A DNA stretch of 64,000 nt from the NCBI RefSeq assembly GCF_030812255.1, contig NZ_JAUSSH010000003.1, positions 1-64,000 on the forward strand, read 5' to 3'. The stretch comes from Paeniglutamicibacter psychrophenolicus (GTDB lineage Bacteria; Actinomycetota; Actinomycetes; Actinomycetales; Micrococcaceae). The notes under the pieces are model-generated. The model saw nothing but the letters and a program-made list of their open reading frames with translations, ran no database searches and had not been told where the DNA came from. Below, one piece after another: positions 36,477-48,442 of the stretch. A program made the translations under genes and the position numbers. Within the stretch, counting starts at the first letter, position 1. The number at the start of each line of letters is the position of its first letter.

Positions 36477-37532
36477 CTAGGGCAGGACAACGACCTGTGC
36501 GCCAAAGACAAGCCCGGCGCCAAATCCAATTTGCAGGGCCAGGCCGCCGGAGAGCTCGGGGTTCTCCTTCAGCATCCGGTCCATGGCCATCGGGATGGAG
36601 GCGGCGGAGGTGTTCCCGGAAGTGGCGATGTCGCGGGCGACAACCACCGACTCCGGCAGCTTCAGCTGCTTGACCATCTCGTCGATGATGCGCATGTTGG
36701 CCTGGTGCGGGATGAACGCGGCCAGGTCCTCGGCGGTGACTCCGGCATCGGTCAGGGCCTTCTTGGCCATCTTGGCCATTTCCCACACGGCCCAGCGGAA
36801 GACCGTCTGGCCGTCCTGGCGCAGCGTGGGCCACAGCTGGGCCTCGGTGCTTGCGACCAGCGCGGTGCCCTCGGGGGAGGACTCGGCCTGCAGGACCGCG
36901 TCGCGCAGATCCAGCTGGGAGTGGGTCATGCCGATGGCGGACCACTTCGAGCCGTCCGAGCCCCACACCGACGGGGAGATCCCCGGGATGTCCGAGGGGC
37001 CGATGACGACGGCGCCGGCGCCGTCGCCGAGCAGGAAGGAAATGGTGCGTTCGTGGTTGTCGATGACGTCAGAGAGCTTTTCGGCGCCCACGACCAGCAC
37101 GTATTCAGCCATGCCGGAACGCACCAAGGCGTCTGCCTGGGCCACGCCGTAGCAGTAGCCGGCGCAGGCTGCCGAGATGTCGAATGCCGGTGCCGGGGTG
37201 GCCCCGATGCGATCGGCAAGGGCTGCCGCCGCGGACGGGGTGGCATAGGGGAACGTCACGGTGGAAACGATGACGGCACCGATCTGGCTGGCCTCGATGC
37301 CTGCCGAAGCCAATGCTTCGCGGGACGCGCCTTCGGCCATGTCCAGCAGCGAGGTGTCTTCACCGGCGCGCGCACGGGTCACGATGCCGGTGCGCTGCTG
37401 GATCCACTCGTCGGAGGAATCGATCCACTGGCAGACGTCGTCATTGGTGACGATGACATCGGGGCGGAAGGAGCCCACACCGTGGATGCGGCTGAATTCG
37501 CGCGCGCTGGTCTGGTTCATCACTGCAGTCAT
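36477..37532 (-). CDS. fabH: 3-oxoacyl-ACP synthase III (FabH)
   Basis: Initiates fatty-acid synthesis by condensing acyl-CoA with malonyl-ACP; actinobacterial enzymes accept branched primers. Catalytic triad: cysteine in SAACAGYCYG, histidine in IPHQANMRI and asparagine in TSGNTSAAS. WIQQRTGI near the N terminus is typical. ATG 37532 lies ten bases after AGGAAG; the in-frame ATG 37520 is an alternative. fabD ends 14 bases upstream. Confidence 0.96.
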   Translation of the reverse strand: MTAVMNQTSAREFSRIHGVGSFRPDVIVTNDDVCQWIDSSDEWIQQRTGIVTRARAGEDTSLLDMAEGASREALASAGIEASQIGAVIVSTVTFPYATPSAAAALADRIGATPAPAFDISAACAGYCYGVAQADALVRSGMAEYVLVVGAEKLSDVIDNHERTISFLLGDGAGAVVIGPSDIPGISPSVWGSDGSKWSAIGMTHSQLDLRDAVLQAESSPEGTALVASTEAQLWPTLRQDGQTVFRWAVWEMAKMAKKALTDAGVTAEDLAAFIPHQANMRIIDEMVKQLKLPESVVVARDIATSGNTSAASIPMAMDRMLKENPELSGGLALQIGFGAGLVFGAQVVVLP

Positions 37533-37546
37533 GGTTCGGTGACTTC

Positions 37547-38470
37547 CTATGCTTGGGTGTGTTCGAGTACGAAGGCGCGTGCCGCCTCGAGGTCTGCGGG
37601 GGACTTCAGGGGCAGCGTGGGCACGCCCTTCAGGCCGCGGCGGGCCAGGCCCACCAGCGTTCCTGCCGGGGCCAGCTCGATGATGCCGGTGACGCCAAGT
37701 GCGGCCATCTGCTCCATGCACTTGTCCCAGCGCACCGGGCGGGAGACCTGGGCAACCAGCGAGGCAAGGTTGGCCGCACCGCCGGTGACCGGGGCGCCGT
37801 CGTAGTTGGACAGCAGCGTGGTGCTCGGGTTCTTGGCCTCCAGCGTTTCGGAGAGTTCCTCCAGCACCGCCACGGCCGGGGCCATATGGTGGGTGTGGAA
37901 TGCCCCGGCGACCTTCAGCGGGATGACCCGGGCCTTGGCCGGAGGATTGGCGGCGAAGCCCTCAATCTGCTCCAGCGTGCCGGCGGCAACGATCTGGCCT
38001 CCGCCGTTGGCGTTGGCCGGGGTCAGCCCGGCGGCGATGATCGACGCGTTGACGTCCTCGGGGTCCCCGCCGAGGACGGCGGCCATGCCGGTGGGGGTTG
38101 CCGCGGCGGCCAGGGCCATGGCGTTGGCGCGTTCACGCACGAAGACCATGGCGTCCTGCTCGGACAGCGCGCCGGACAGTGCGGTTGCGGTGATCTCGCC
38201 GACGGAGTGGCCGGCCAGCACGGCGTTGGCCGGCAATGCCTCGCCAAACAGGGCGCGGGCGGCAACGAGGCCCGCGGCCACGATCAGCGGCTGGGCCACC
38301 GCGGTGTCCTTGATGGTCTCCTCGTCCGAGACCGTCCCGTGGGCGGTCAGGTCGCGTTCCGTGATGGCGGAGAGTTCGGCGAGATGTTCGGAAACACCCG
38401 GGACCTCAAGCCATGGGGAAAGGAATCCGGGGGTCTGGGAGCCCTGTCCAGGGCACACGATTGCTAGCAC
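37547..38470 (-). CDS. fabD: Malonyl-CoA:ACP transacylase (FabD)
   Basis: Loads malonyl groups onto ACP. The N-terminal CPGQGSQTPGF, nucleophile serine in LAGHSVGEITA, arginine in VRERANAM and histidine in AGAFHTHHM are all in place. 307 residues, normal. The start is GTG 38470 (VLAIVCPGQG), with GGAAAG eight bases upstream. First gene of the reverse-strand fabD-fabH-acpP-fabF set; an 8-bp inverted repeat lies directly upstream. Confidence 0.95.
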   Translation of the reverse strand: MLAIVCPGQGSQTPGFLSPWLEVPGVSEHLAELSAITERDLTAHGTVSDEETIKDTAVAQPLIVAAGLVAARALFGEALPANAVLAGHSVGEITATALSGALSEQDAMVFVRERANAMALAAAATPTGMAAVLGGDPEDVNASIIAAGLTPANANGGGQIVAAGTLEQIEGFAANPPAKARVIPLKVAGAFHTHHMAPAVAVLEELSETLEAKNPSTTLLSNYDGAPVTGGAANLASLVAQVSRPVRWDKCMEQMAALGVTGIIELAPAGTLVGLARRGLKGVPTLPLKSPADLEAARAFVLEHTQA

Positions 38471-38488
38471 TACTCCAGCTTTCCAAAG

Positions 38489-38524
38489 AAGTCGGTCACG
38501 ACGGCTGTTTTGACACACCGACTT
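38489..38524 (-). promoter_or_regulatory. Inverted repeat upstream of fabD, candidate FasR site
   Basis: AAGTCGGT (38489-38496) and ACCGACTT (38517-38524) are perfect inverted copies separated by 20 bases, between fasR and fabD. A second, weaker repeat (TTGTA/TACAA, 38537-38553) overlaps the fasR stop. The position is right for an activator or repressor of the fab genes. Confidence 0.5.
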
Positions 38525-38547
38525 GACGGCATGCTTTTGTATGAATC

Positions 38548-39813
38548 CTACAAGGTGGCTGGGCCCTTGCGCGGCACCGGTTGCCGCGTTTCGGGCAAGT
38601 TCGCAGATGTTTCGCTGTCCAGCCGGCCGACCACCAGCGCGGTTTGCAGCACGAAGGCCTCGCGCGGCACCAGCGGATCCCAGCCGGTGACATCGCAGAC
38701 CCGTTTGAGCCGGTAGCGCACGGTGTTGGCGTGGACGAACAGCTCGCGGGCCGTCCCTTCCAGCGAGTGGCCCAGCGACAGGTAGCTCGAAAGCGTCTCG
38801 ATCAGCCCGTTTCCGGCCTTGATCAGCGGGTTGTAGATCCCCGAGACCAGCGCCTCGCGCGCCTCCGTGTCGTTGTTCATGACCCGTTCGGGCCACAGGT
38901 CGTCGGCGTCCACGGGGCGCGGGGCCAGTGGCCAGGCCTTGGCCGCGGCGATGGCGGCAAAGGCGGCCTTGGCGCTGGCGGAGGCCTCCTTGAGCGTGGG
39001 GGCCAGCGGGCTGTAGACGACCGGGCCCTCGCCGAAGAACGAGGCCAGGCGGTCCATTCCTGCACGGTCCGCCTCCACCCCGCCGAGCATCAAGATGGCT
39101 CGTTCGCCATGGACCCCGACCAGGGAATCGCGGGCGTAGCGGGCGGCGGCGCGGCGGAGCTCGCTGACGAATCCGACCTGCGAGGAGACCGGTGTGGCAC
39201 CGATCATCACCAGGATGTTCTCGTGCGACTTCCATCCCACGGCGGCAATCCTCGAACGCAGGGAATCCTGCGACTCGCCGCGCATCACCGCATCGACCAC
39301 GAGCGCCTCGAGCCGTGAATCCCAGGCCCCGCGGGTTTCCGCGGCCCGGGCGTACACGTCGGCCGCGGCGAAGGCGACCTCCCGCGAGTAGCGCAGGACC
39401 GCTTCGCGCAGCTGGGTGTGCTCGGACTCCGGGGCGATGTCCGGGACCTGGGATTCGACGACCTCCACGATGGTGCGGATCAGTTGGAGGGCCTTTTGCA
39501 GGCTGATGGACCGGGTCAGTTCCGTGGGGGCCGCACCAAAGACGTCATTGAGCACCCATTGGGGTGAGGTGGTGGGCCGCTCGTACCAGGAGACGAAGGA
39601 GGCGATGCCCTTCTGGGCCACCAGGCCCAGGGCCGCCCGCTCCTCGGGGCGCAGGCCGCGGTACCAGGGAAGGGACTGGTCAAGGTGCTTCAGGGCCACG
39701 GTGGAGAGCACGCCCAGGTGCTGCTTGAGCCGCTTGAGGGTTTCCGGGCTGGCCTTGGCTTGCCGGAAGGGCCGGATCCGTTGGGCAGGATTCGGCGTTT
39801 GCTCATCACTCAT
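38548..39813 (-). CDS. fasR: PucR-type regulator of fatty-acid synthesis (FasR-like)
   Basis: A 421-residue regulator. The C-terminal PucR helix-turn-helix is clear: LSLGHSLEGTARELFVHANTVRYRLKRV. A GGDEF-like PucR middle region precedes it (ERAILMLGGVEADRAG). In Streptomyces, FasR lies upstream of fabD and activates the fabD-fabH-acpP-fabF operon; gene order here is the same. ATG 39813 begins MSDEQTPNPAQRIRPF; the open frame extends further without support. Separated from aceE by a strong terminator, so it has its own promoter. Confidence 0.9.
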   Translation of the reverse strand: MSDEQTPNPAQRIRPFRQAKASPETLKRLKQHLGVLSTVALKHLDQSLPWYRGLRPEERAALGLVAQKGIASFVSWYERPTTSPQWVLNDVFGAAPTELTRSISLQKALQLIRTIVEVVESQVPDIAPESEHTQLREAVLRYSREVAFAAADVYARAAETRGAWDSRLEALVVDAVMRGESQDSLRSRIAAVGWKSHENILVMIGATPVSSQVGFVSELRRAAARYARDSLVGVHGERAILMLGGVEADRAGMDRLASFFGEGPVVYSPLAPTLKEASASAKAAFAAIAAAKAWPLAPRPVDADDLWPERVMNNDTEAREALVSGIYNPLIKAGNGLIETLSSYLSLGHSLEGTARELFVHANTVRYRLKRVCDVTGWDPLVPREAFVLQTALVVGRLDSETSANLPETRQPVPRKGPATL

Positions 39814-39923
39814 AGAACGAGCATACGCATCATCGGCCCGGTGAACTATTTTGTAGGCTTCGCACAACCACGCCGCAAAGTGGCACAGCCGCGTGGCCGG
39901 GTGCCGGAGCCGGGAAATGCACG

Positions 39924-39972
39924 CAAAAAAGCGGTGGCGCAGCTCCCCGCCAAGGGGGAGCCGCGCCACCGC
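39924..39972 (-). terminator. Rho-independent terminator after aceE
   Basis: On the reverse strand a GCGGTGGCGC/GCGCCACCGC stem with an inner GGCTCCCC/GGGGAGC stem is followed by TTTTTT. It separates aceE from fasR. Confidence 0.9.
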
Positions 39973-39995
39973 CGGTGCTTACATGCAGCGCGAAA

Positions 39996-42743
<2,748 letters not shown>

Positions 42744-43076
42744 CTTCTCCTCGTTATGGGGGTACAGCGGGGACTGTGCGTTGGGCGCAAGTAAGCATCT
42801 CCAACCCACAGTGGCGTTGCTAGCGCCAAAGGTTTGGCCCGTTCCCCAAGGGTGGTTGGTCGCGGACCGCCGATTACACTCTAATGCGCATGCAGACCCA
42901 AAACGTATCCGGGCTAAACACATGCGACGTTTTGAAGTTACACGGCGAATGTGCCGAGAGCCGAATGCGGGTCGAAGTCGTCACTATTTCGGCGTGTTGA
43001 ACGCTTTGCGCTTGATGGGAAGGGCAAAAGGGTGTTTGGTTGTTACCAGACGCTTTACAGCAGCAGGAGGAGTGAC
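42744..43076. other. Divergent promoter region of aceE and the DUF3052 gene
   Basis: About 330 bases without a gene. AAAACGT (42900-42906) and ACGTTTT (42927-42933) form a perfect 7-bp inverted repeat with a 20-base spacer near the middle, a possible regulator site for either direction. An AGGAGG box at 43065-43070 serves the DUF3052 gene. Confidence 0.45.
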
Positions 43077-43493
43077 GTGAGCGACGCCGCACCGGCAAAG
43101 CACGAAGCCGCACAGAAAATGGGCTTCAAAGACGGGGACCTGATTCAGGAACTCGGGTACGACGACGATGTGGACTTTGATCTGCGCGATTCCCTTGAGG
43201 ACGCAGTGGGTTCCGAACTACTGACAGAGGAAGACCACGAGGTAGTCGACGGAATCATCTACTGGTGGCGCGATGACGACGGGGATTTGATTGATGCCTT
43301 GGTCGATTCGCTGGTCAGCCTGGATGAAAAGGGCGTCGTATGGCTCTTGACCCCGAAGTCGGGTCGAGACGGATACGTTTCACCTGCCTCGATCCAGGCC
43401 GATGCGCCCACCGCGGGCCTCCACGTGACCAACACCGAGGGTGTTTCCGAGGATTGGTCGGCCACTCGACTTGTTGCGCGCCGCAAGAACTAG
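43077..43493 (+). CDS. DUF3052 family protein
   Basis: A 138-residue acidic actinobacterial protein. It contains KMGFKDGDLIQELGYDDDVD, an acidic EDHEVVDGIIYWWRDDDGDL segment, and VWLLTPKSGRDGYVSPASIQADAPTAGLH. The family is conserved, often beside aceE and a peroxiredoxin as here; no function is established to my knowledge. The GTG at 43077 follows AGGAGG with six bases. Confidence 0.9.
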   Translation: MSDAAPAKHEAAQKMGFKDGDLIQELGYDDDVDFDLRDSLEDAVGSELLTEEDHEVVDGIIYWWRDDDGDLIDALVDSLVSLDEKGVVWLLTPKSGRDGYVSPASIQADAPTAGLHVTNTEGVSEDWSATRLVARRKN

Positions 43494-43497
43494 CGCT

Positions 43498-43989
43498 GTG
43501 GAACCATCTCAAACGGCGACGGGGAGTCCCTCCTCGCCGCCGCGGGCCGGTCAAACGGCCCCGGGCTTCGCCCTTCCCAACCAACACGGTGAACTCATCG
43601 AGTCCCGGTCCTTGGGGGAGCAGGCCTACTTCCTGGTTTTCTATCCGTTCGCGTTCTCCGCGGTCTGCGGGTCGGAACTGGAAGAGCTGGAAGAAGTGCG
43701 CGAAGAATTTGCCGCACGAAACATCCGCATCATGGGTGTCTCGGTGGATCACAAGTACGCACTGCGCATCTATGCGGACCAAGCCCGATTCGGGTTTGAT
43801 CTGCTGGCCGACTTCTGGCCACACGGTGCCGTAGCAAGCAGCTACGGCGCATTCAACTTCGAGTCCGGCGCGGCAACGCGGCACACGTTCCTCATTGCAG
43901 AGGGACGCGTGGTGGATTCCTTTAGTTCACCTATCCATCAGGCGCGCGCCATCGCGCGCTACCGAGAGGCCATGGACCTACTCACCTAA
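43498..43989 (+). CDS. AhpE-like peroxiredoxin
   Basis: A 163-residue thiol peroxidase. The peroxidatic cysteine is in YPFAFSAVCGSELEEL (family: PFAFTxVCTxE), followed by MGVSVDHKYALRIYADQ and the C-terminal RHTFLIAEGRVV. A single conserved cysteine in the body fits a one-Cys mechanism using an external thiol for recycling. The usual threonine beside the cysteine is replaced by serine-alanine-valine, so PxxT/SxxC spacing is preserved with serine. GTG 43498 is 4 bases after the DUF3052 stop; the two are likely cotranscribed. Confidence 0.88.
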   Translation: MEPSQTATGSPSSPPRAGQTAPGFALPNQHGELIESRSLGEQAYFLVFYPFAFSAVCGSELEELEEVREEFAARNIRIMGVSVDHKYALRIYADQARFGFDLLADFWPHGAVASSYGAFNFESGAATRHTFLIAEGRVVDSFSSPIHQARAIARYREAMDLLT

Positions 43990-44109
43990 TTGTTGTCGAA
44001 GAATCTTTGCGTCTATTTCGACAGCCCGGGCGGGTACATTGCCAACAGTCATATTCTTGTCACGAACACTTCCGGCGGAATGTCAACCAAAAGAATTCAG
44101 TAGTGCCAA

Positions 44110-44185
44110 GGGCCTTTAGCTCAGCTGGTAGAGCGTCACGTTTACACCGTGAATGTCATCGGTTCGATCCCGGTAGGGCCCACCA
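44110..44185 (+). tRNA. tRNA-Val (TAC)
   Basis: A 76-base tRNA with encoded CCA. The acceptor GGGCCTT pairs with the 3' AGGGCCC region, the anticodon stem CACG/CGTG encloses TTTACAC with anticodon TAC, and the T-arm contains GGTTCGATCC. It is identical to the copy at 49890-49965. Confidence 0.97.
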
Positions 44186-44633
44186 GCAGGTTGCTGTCCA
44201 AAGCTGCAACTTCACGCATTTCTCACCCACGGCCGGTGGCCCACCCTTGCGGCGGTCCACCGGCGTGGTACCCCGGTTTTGAAATCCACATCATGCGATT
44301 CGCCGGTCCAACGACCTGGGCGCACCCGGGGTGACAAGTGGTGCACCCCCTCCCAGGTGTGGGCCGTTGTGCAGCGGCGCATTGGCTGGGTCGTCCACAA
44401 CGCCATGGCTCCCGATCCGCACCTCAAGAGGGTCCCTTCACTCCAAATGGAACTCGAGAGGGATAGCAGCCGGAAGTTGTCTGCCCGATCGGTGGTGGCT
44501 TCGTCGATGGACCGATTGCCGGGGTTGGTAGGATGCTGGGATGTCTTGAACCCTGCAACGAGATCGGGCCGTGGCGCCCGGGTTGGTTGCAGGCCAGCTC
44601 AGCCGCATGCCGGTGCCTCAGAAGAACCAGGTG
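44186..44633 (+). other. Interval after the first tRNA-Val with a possible terminator
   Basis: About 450 bases without a supported gene. GCCGGTGG (44232-44239) and CCACCGGC (44257-44264) could form a hairpin that ends the tRNA transcript. The rest holds the upstream region of the reductase-like gene, for which I find no convincing promoter. Confidence 0.35.
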
Positions 44634-45506
44634 ATGGAAATTCCCGATACGAAACCGAAGCCCGAATCTCCGGTGAAACTCCACGGTGCTTGGTACACCT
44701 TGGAGACGACGGGAAAGGGCATCGGCCAGATTGCCGCCGCGAAAGACCTCATTCCACCCAAAACACCGATCAATGTGGCGTTCCTCGGCAATGAGGACCA
44801 CAGCCAGCGCATCAACGCGGCACGGTTCATACGGGAGAATGGATTCGAACCCGTCCCCATCATTTCCTCGCGTCGGCTGCGTTCCGGGCATGACCGCGAT
44901 GAATTGCTCAATGACTTGATCGAAGCGGCCGCGCCGTCACGCTATATTTTTGTCGGCGGAGATCCGGCCACTCCGGCAGGACCCTACGAAGATTCGATGG
45001 CGCTGCTGGAAAGCGGTGTTCTGGAACGCCACTCCATTCGGCACGTGGGCATCGTGGGGTACCCGGAGGGGCATCCGAAGATCGACGCCAACACGCTGTG
45101 GTCCAGCTTGAAGTGGAAGGTCGGCTTTCTGCAGGACGCAGGGTGCACCGTAGAAATCACGACACAGTACGGCTTTGATGCCGATGCAGTTCTTAGCTGG
45201 CTCGAGCGACTGCGCCACGAGGGAATCGAGGCGCCCATTCGACTTGGTGTCCCAGGTCCCGCCGAAGCAGGCAAGCTCCTCCGTTTCGCCCGGCAATTTG
45301 GCGTCGAACCCTCGGGGGCCATCGCACGGGAGTATGGACTGCCGGCGGATGATCCGACGCTCCACGTCAACGCGGACCGATACTGGAATCGACTCGCGTC
45401 CATCATGGACAGCGAGAATTACGGAAGAATCCAATTTCACCTGTATCCATTCGGTGGGATGCGGGAAAGTGTCCACTGGATGAATAACCGCACTATTCCT
45501 GTTTGA
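44634..45506 (+). CDS. Methylenetetrahydrofolate-reductase-like protein
   Basis: A 290-residue TIM-barrel flavoprotein of MetF type. The N-terminal strand LETTGKGIGQI stands where MetF has its catalytic glutamate. PVPIISSRRLRS matches the PHI.ARR substrate block. FVGGDPATPAGPYEDSMALL, HVGIVGYPEGHP and the later GVPGPAEAGKLLRFARQFGV are typical of short MTHFR relatives, some of which serve one-carbon transfer in demethylation pathways. True substrate unknown. Start uncertain: ATG 44634 and ATG 44607 both fit. Confidence 0.75.
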   Translation: MEIPDTKPKPESPVKLHGAWYTLETTGKGIGQIAAAKDLIPPKTPINVAFLGNEDHSQRINAARFIRENGFEPVPIISSRRLRSGHDRDELLNDLIEAAAPSRYIFVGGDPATPAGPYEDSMALLESGVLERHSIRHVGIVGYPEGHPKIDANTLWSSLKWKVGFLQDAGCTVEITTQYGFDADAVLSWLERLRHEGIEAPIRLGVPGPAEAGKLLRFARQFGVEPSGAIAREYGLPADDPTLHVNADRYWNRLASIMDSENYGRIQFHLYPFGGMRESVHWMNNRTIPV

Positions 45507-45576
45507 TAGCGGGGACAGGAACCCGGACCATGTCTTTTTCCGAGCTGGTCCAGTGACCTCTACCTTCGGTTCACTT

Positions 45577-46828
45577 CAGCAACCAACCGCTCCTGTCAAA
45601 GCATCGTTGCGGCCGTGTCGCTCCCGCGCTGCGACCGTTGCGCCGCTGCCGAGCAGCAGTCCCGGCAACTCGGCCATGAAACCTTGAAGGAGCCTGGGCC
45701 AGGGCAGAAACCAGGCCTCGGGGGTAGACCCGGACGGTGCCTCGATCCGGAGGCGCGAGAGGCGGCCGCCTTGTGAGAACCAACGCTGATATTCCTGCTC
45801 AGCAAGGCCGGCCAAACCACGGGGCGGCCGACATCGGCCGCCCGGTCGTCCCGGGTTTGTTCGGCTTCGCGCCGCCCGGCAGTTGCCAATGCAGGAGAGA
45901 CCAGGCGACAGGTAGCGGTGACCTCGACATTTCCCCGTGCCGATTCGCTGCCCGAGCGATCCGCGGGTGGTGTTCCCGAAGCGGTGCCGTCGGTACGCAG
46001 TCAGGGCGCTTCAATCGAGGGCAGGGAATCGAACGAGCACTTGGGTCCGGCTGCTATCCCGCCAGGGTGGTCCCGGGAGCCATCGAAGCGACCCACGGAA
46101 CCGGAGCACACCGACCAAGACCAGCAGTGCAACCGCCTCGGCAGCCAGCCACGGCGTCGGCAGGGTGGTGAACACACCCAACAAATGGACCGCGAGGATC
46201 AGGGCGCCGGTGAGCATGAGCGTTCCGAACGCGTCGATCCGCTGCCGCAGGCCAACGTCCGGGATCCGCACCGTGGCCCCGGCACGAAGCACGAGCAGCA
46301 CCACCGGAAGGAAGAACAGGAAGCTCACGCACCAGCCCAGCAGCGTGGCCACCGCCCCCGGCAGCACCAGGCCCAGCGAGAACCCGACGGCGCCCATCGC
46401 CCCGTACAAGGAAATCGCGCGATTGCGGCGGCCCGATTCAGCCAGCCCCGTCGTGATGGGCGCGAGTGCGGCAGGGTCGCTGAGTGCGGCACCGGCACCC
46501 TGGATGAAGCGCCCGGCACCCGGCAGCAGCACGGAATCGGCAACTGCGAAGCCAGGCAACCGAGCCCGAACAGCCCGACGCCGATCAGGAAGATCCGACG
46601 GCGGTTTCATGCATCGACCAGGCGCCCGGCCCGCGGCAGCAGCGCAGCATAGCTGAGCAGGAAGGCGCTGGCAACGATCTGCACATTGATGCTCGAGGAA
46701 CCCATGCCCTCGAGCAACAAGGCGAGGCAGACGCACACCACGCGCATCCGGCTCAGCGGAGCTGGGGAGGATGCGGCGGGTCTGGCGGCGCCCGCCGCCG
46801 GCGCGGGGACGAAATATTCATCTGGCAT
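45577..46828 (-). pseudogene. Decayed DHA2-type MFS transporter
   Basis: The N terminus begins at ATG 46828 behind AGGAGA and encodes the first helix (VCVCLALLLEGMG), but jumps from SINVQ to IVASAF, missing about 20 residues. An in-frame TGA follows RAGRLVDA. The sequence then continues NRRRIFLIGVGLFGLGCLA in the same frame, shifts frame near SQLP, and continues RFIQGAGAALSDPAAL to SLLVL-type helices before ending at TAA near 46011. The downstream part to about 45577 is only vaguely transporter-like. Multiple independent lesions show true decay. The original role was probably drug or metabolite export. Confidence 0.75.
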
Positions 46829-47221
46829 GACTGGCTTCTCCTGGGTTCGCAGTGACAAACCCACATTCTTCGACCGGGCACTTTCCTCGTGCTTTCATCT
46901 CCGCGCCGTGGCGGACCGGAGGCGGAGCATTGCCGCAACCATGAGTCGCCGGGCGGTGAACGGCGTCCCCGTTCGGTGGCCGGCGACCCTGGATGCCGCC
47001 CCCGGTGCCGTGGTCGGCGCATCTTCTTTCGGCACGAGCGACGCGGTTTATGACGCGGGGCCCCGGGCCCGGGCCGGTTCCGGCAAGGCCGGGGACGGAC
47101 CCTGTTACGTGCGCGGAAGTGCGGCCACGCCCCTCGGCATCCGCAGTGAGAGAATTTTCATGATCCCTGTCAGATTTGGCCATCGGCTTCCCGATCGCCT
47201 TCGCGTCCACGAGGAGCAGCA
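46829..47221 (+). other. Intergenic region between the MFS remnant and the ArgE-like gene
   Basis: Nearly 400 bases without a supported gene; open frames on both strands show no similarity I recognise. It should contain the promoter of the ArgE-like gene. GAGGAGCAGC just before 47222 is its ribosome-binding region. Confidence 0.35.
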
Positions 47222-48394
47222 ATGCCAGCACAACCCCACGCCAACACCATGGCCGAAATCACCAAGCTGATCGGCTTCGACACCACCAGCCGGGATTCGA
47301 ACCTTCCCCTGATCGACTACGTCGTGGAACGGCTGGACGCCCTCGGTGTCGAATCGTCCCTCGTGCACAACGCCGAGGGCAACAAGGCCAACTTGCTGGC
47401 TACGATTCCGGCCGCCGACGGCACCCGCACCGGAGGCATCGTGCTCTCCGGGCACACCGACGTCGTGCCCGTCGACGGGCAGGACTGGAGCAGCGACCCG
47501 TTCACCCCCGAGGTCCGCGACGGCAAGCTCTACGCGCGCGGCACCTGCGACATGAAGTCCTTCGTCGCGGTGATCATGGCCAAGCTCGAATCGATCACGG
47601 CGGCGAAGCTGAAGGAGCCGATCCACCTGGCCTTCTCCTACGACGAGGAGGTCGGCTGCCTCGGCGCCGTGGACCTGGTTGCCGCCATCACCGAGGCGGG
47701 CCTGGCCCCGCGCGGGTGCATCGTGGGGGAGCCGACCAGCATGCGCGTGGTCCGCGGCCACAAGTCGGTCAACGTGATCCGCGTGGATTTCCACGGCGTG
47801 GCGGCACACTCCTCGCTGACCACCCAGGGCGTCAACGCGATTTCCGCCGCGGCCGAATTCACCGGCTTCGTCGACTCCCTGGCGCGGGGCTTCAAGCAGG
47901 ACGGTCCCTTCGACGAGGCCTTCATCGTCCCGTACACCACCACCACGGTGAACAAGATCTCCGGCGGCATCGCGGTCAACACCATCCCGGCCGGATGCAC
48001 CCTGCACTTCGAGTTCCGCTCGATCGGTGCCGATGACCCGGGCGCATTGATCGAACGCTACCGCGCCGAGGCCAAGCGCATCGAAGGGGAACAGCAGCTG
48101 CAGAACCCGGCCGCCCGGGTGGACTTCACGGTGCTGGCACAGACCCCCGGCCTGGACACCCCGGAAGATGCGGGAATCGTGGCCCTGTCGGCCAAACTGG
48201 GCGGCACGCCCAGCCCCGACAAGGCCACCTACGGCACCGAGGCCGGATTGTTCTTCAACGCCGGCATCCCCACCGTGGTCTGCGGCCCCGGCGACATTGC
48301 CCAGGCCCACGCCCCGGACGAATACATCGAACTCGAACAGATCGCCGCGTGCGAGGCCTTCATCGAGAACCTCATTACCGAACTGAGCGCCTGA
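47222..48394 (+). CDS. argE: Acetylornithine deacetylase-like M20 peptidase
   Basis: A 390-residue di-zinc hydrolase. Motifs: LSGHTDVVPVDGQDW (metal-binding His-Asp), ARGTCDMKSF, YDEEVGCLGA (catalytic glutamates), GEPTSMRVVRGHKS and a C-terminal CGPGDIAQAHAPDEYIELEQ. These match ArgE, which removes acetyl from N-acetylornithine, though related N-acyl-amino-acid deacylases are hard to exclude. GGAGCAG lies before the ATG. A truncated transporter gene follows 48 bases later behind AAGGAGA, suggesting one operon for uptake and deacylation of an amino-acid derivative. Confidence 0.85.
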   Translation: MPAQPHANTMAEITKLIGFDTTSRDSNLPLIDYVVERLDALGVESSLVHNAEGNKANLLATIPAADGTRTGGIVLSGHTDVVPVDGQDWSSDPFTPEVRDGKLYARGTCDMKSFVAVIMAKLESITAAKLKEPIHLAFSYDEEVGCLGAVDLVAAITEAGLAPRGCIVGEPTSMRVVRGHKSVNVIRVDFHGVAAHSSLTTQGVNAISAAAEFTGFVDSLARGFKQDGPFDEAFIVPYTTTTVNKISGGIAVNTIPAGCTLHFEFRSIGADDPGALIERYRAEAKRIEGEQQLQNPAARVDFTVLAQTPGLDTPEDAGIVALSAKLGGTPSPDKATYGTEAGLFFNAGIPTVVCGPGDIAQAHAPDEYIELEQIAACEAFIENLITELSA

Positions 48395-48442
48395 TTCGCA
48401 TCGCGACATCACGGCGCTACATCCACCCCCAAGGAGATACCC

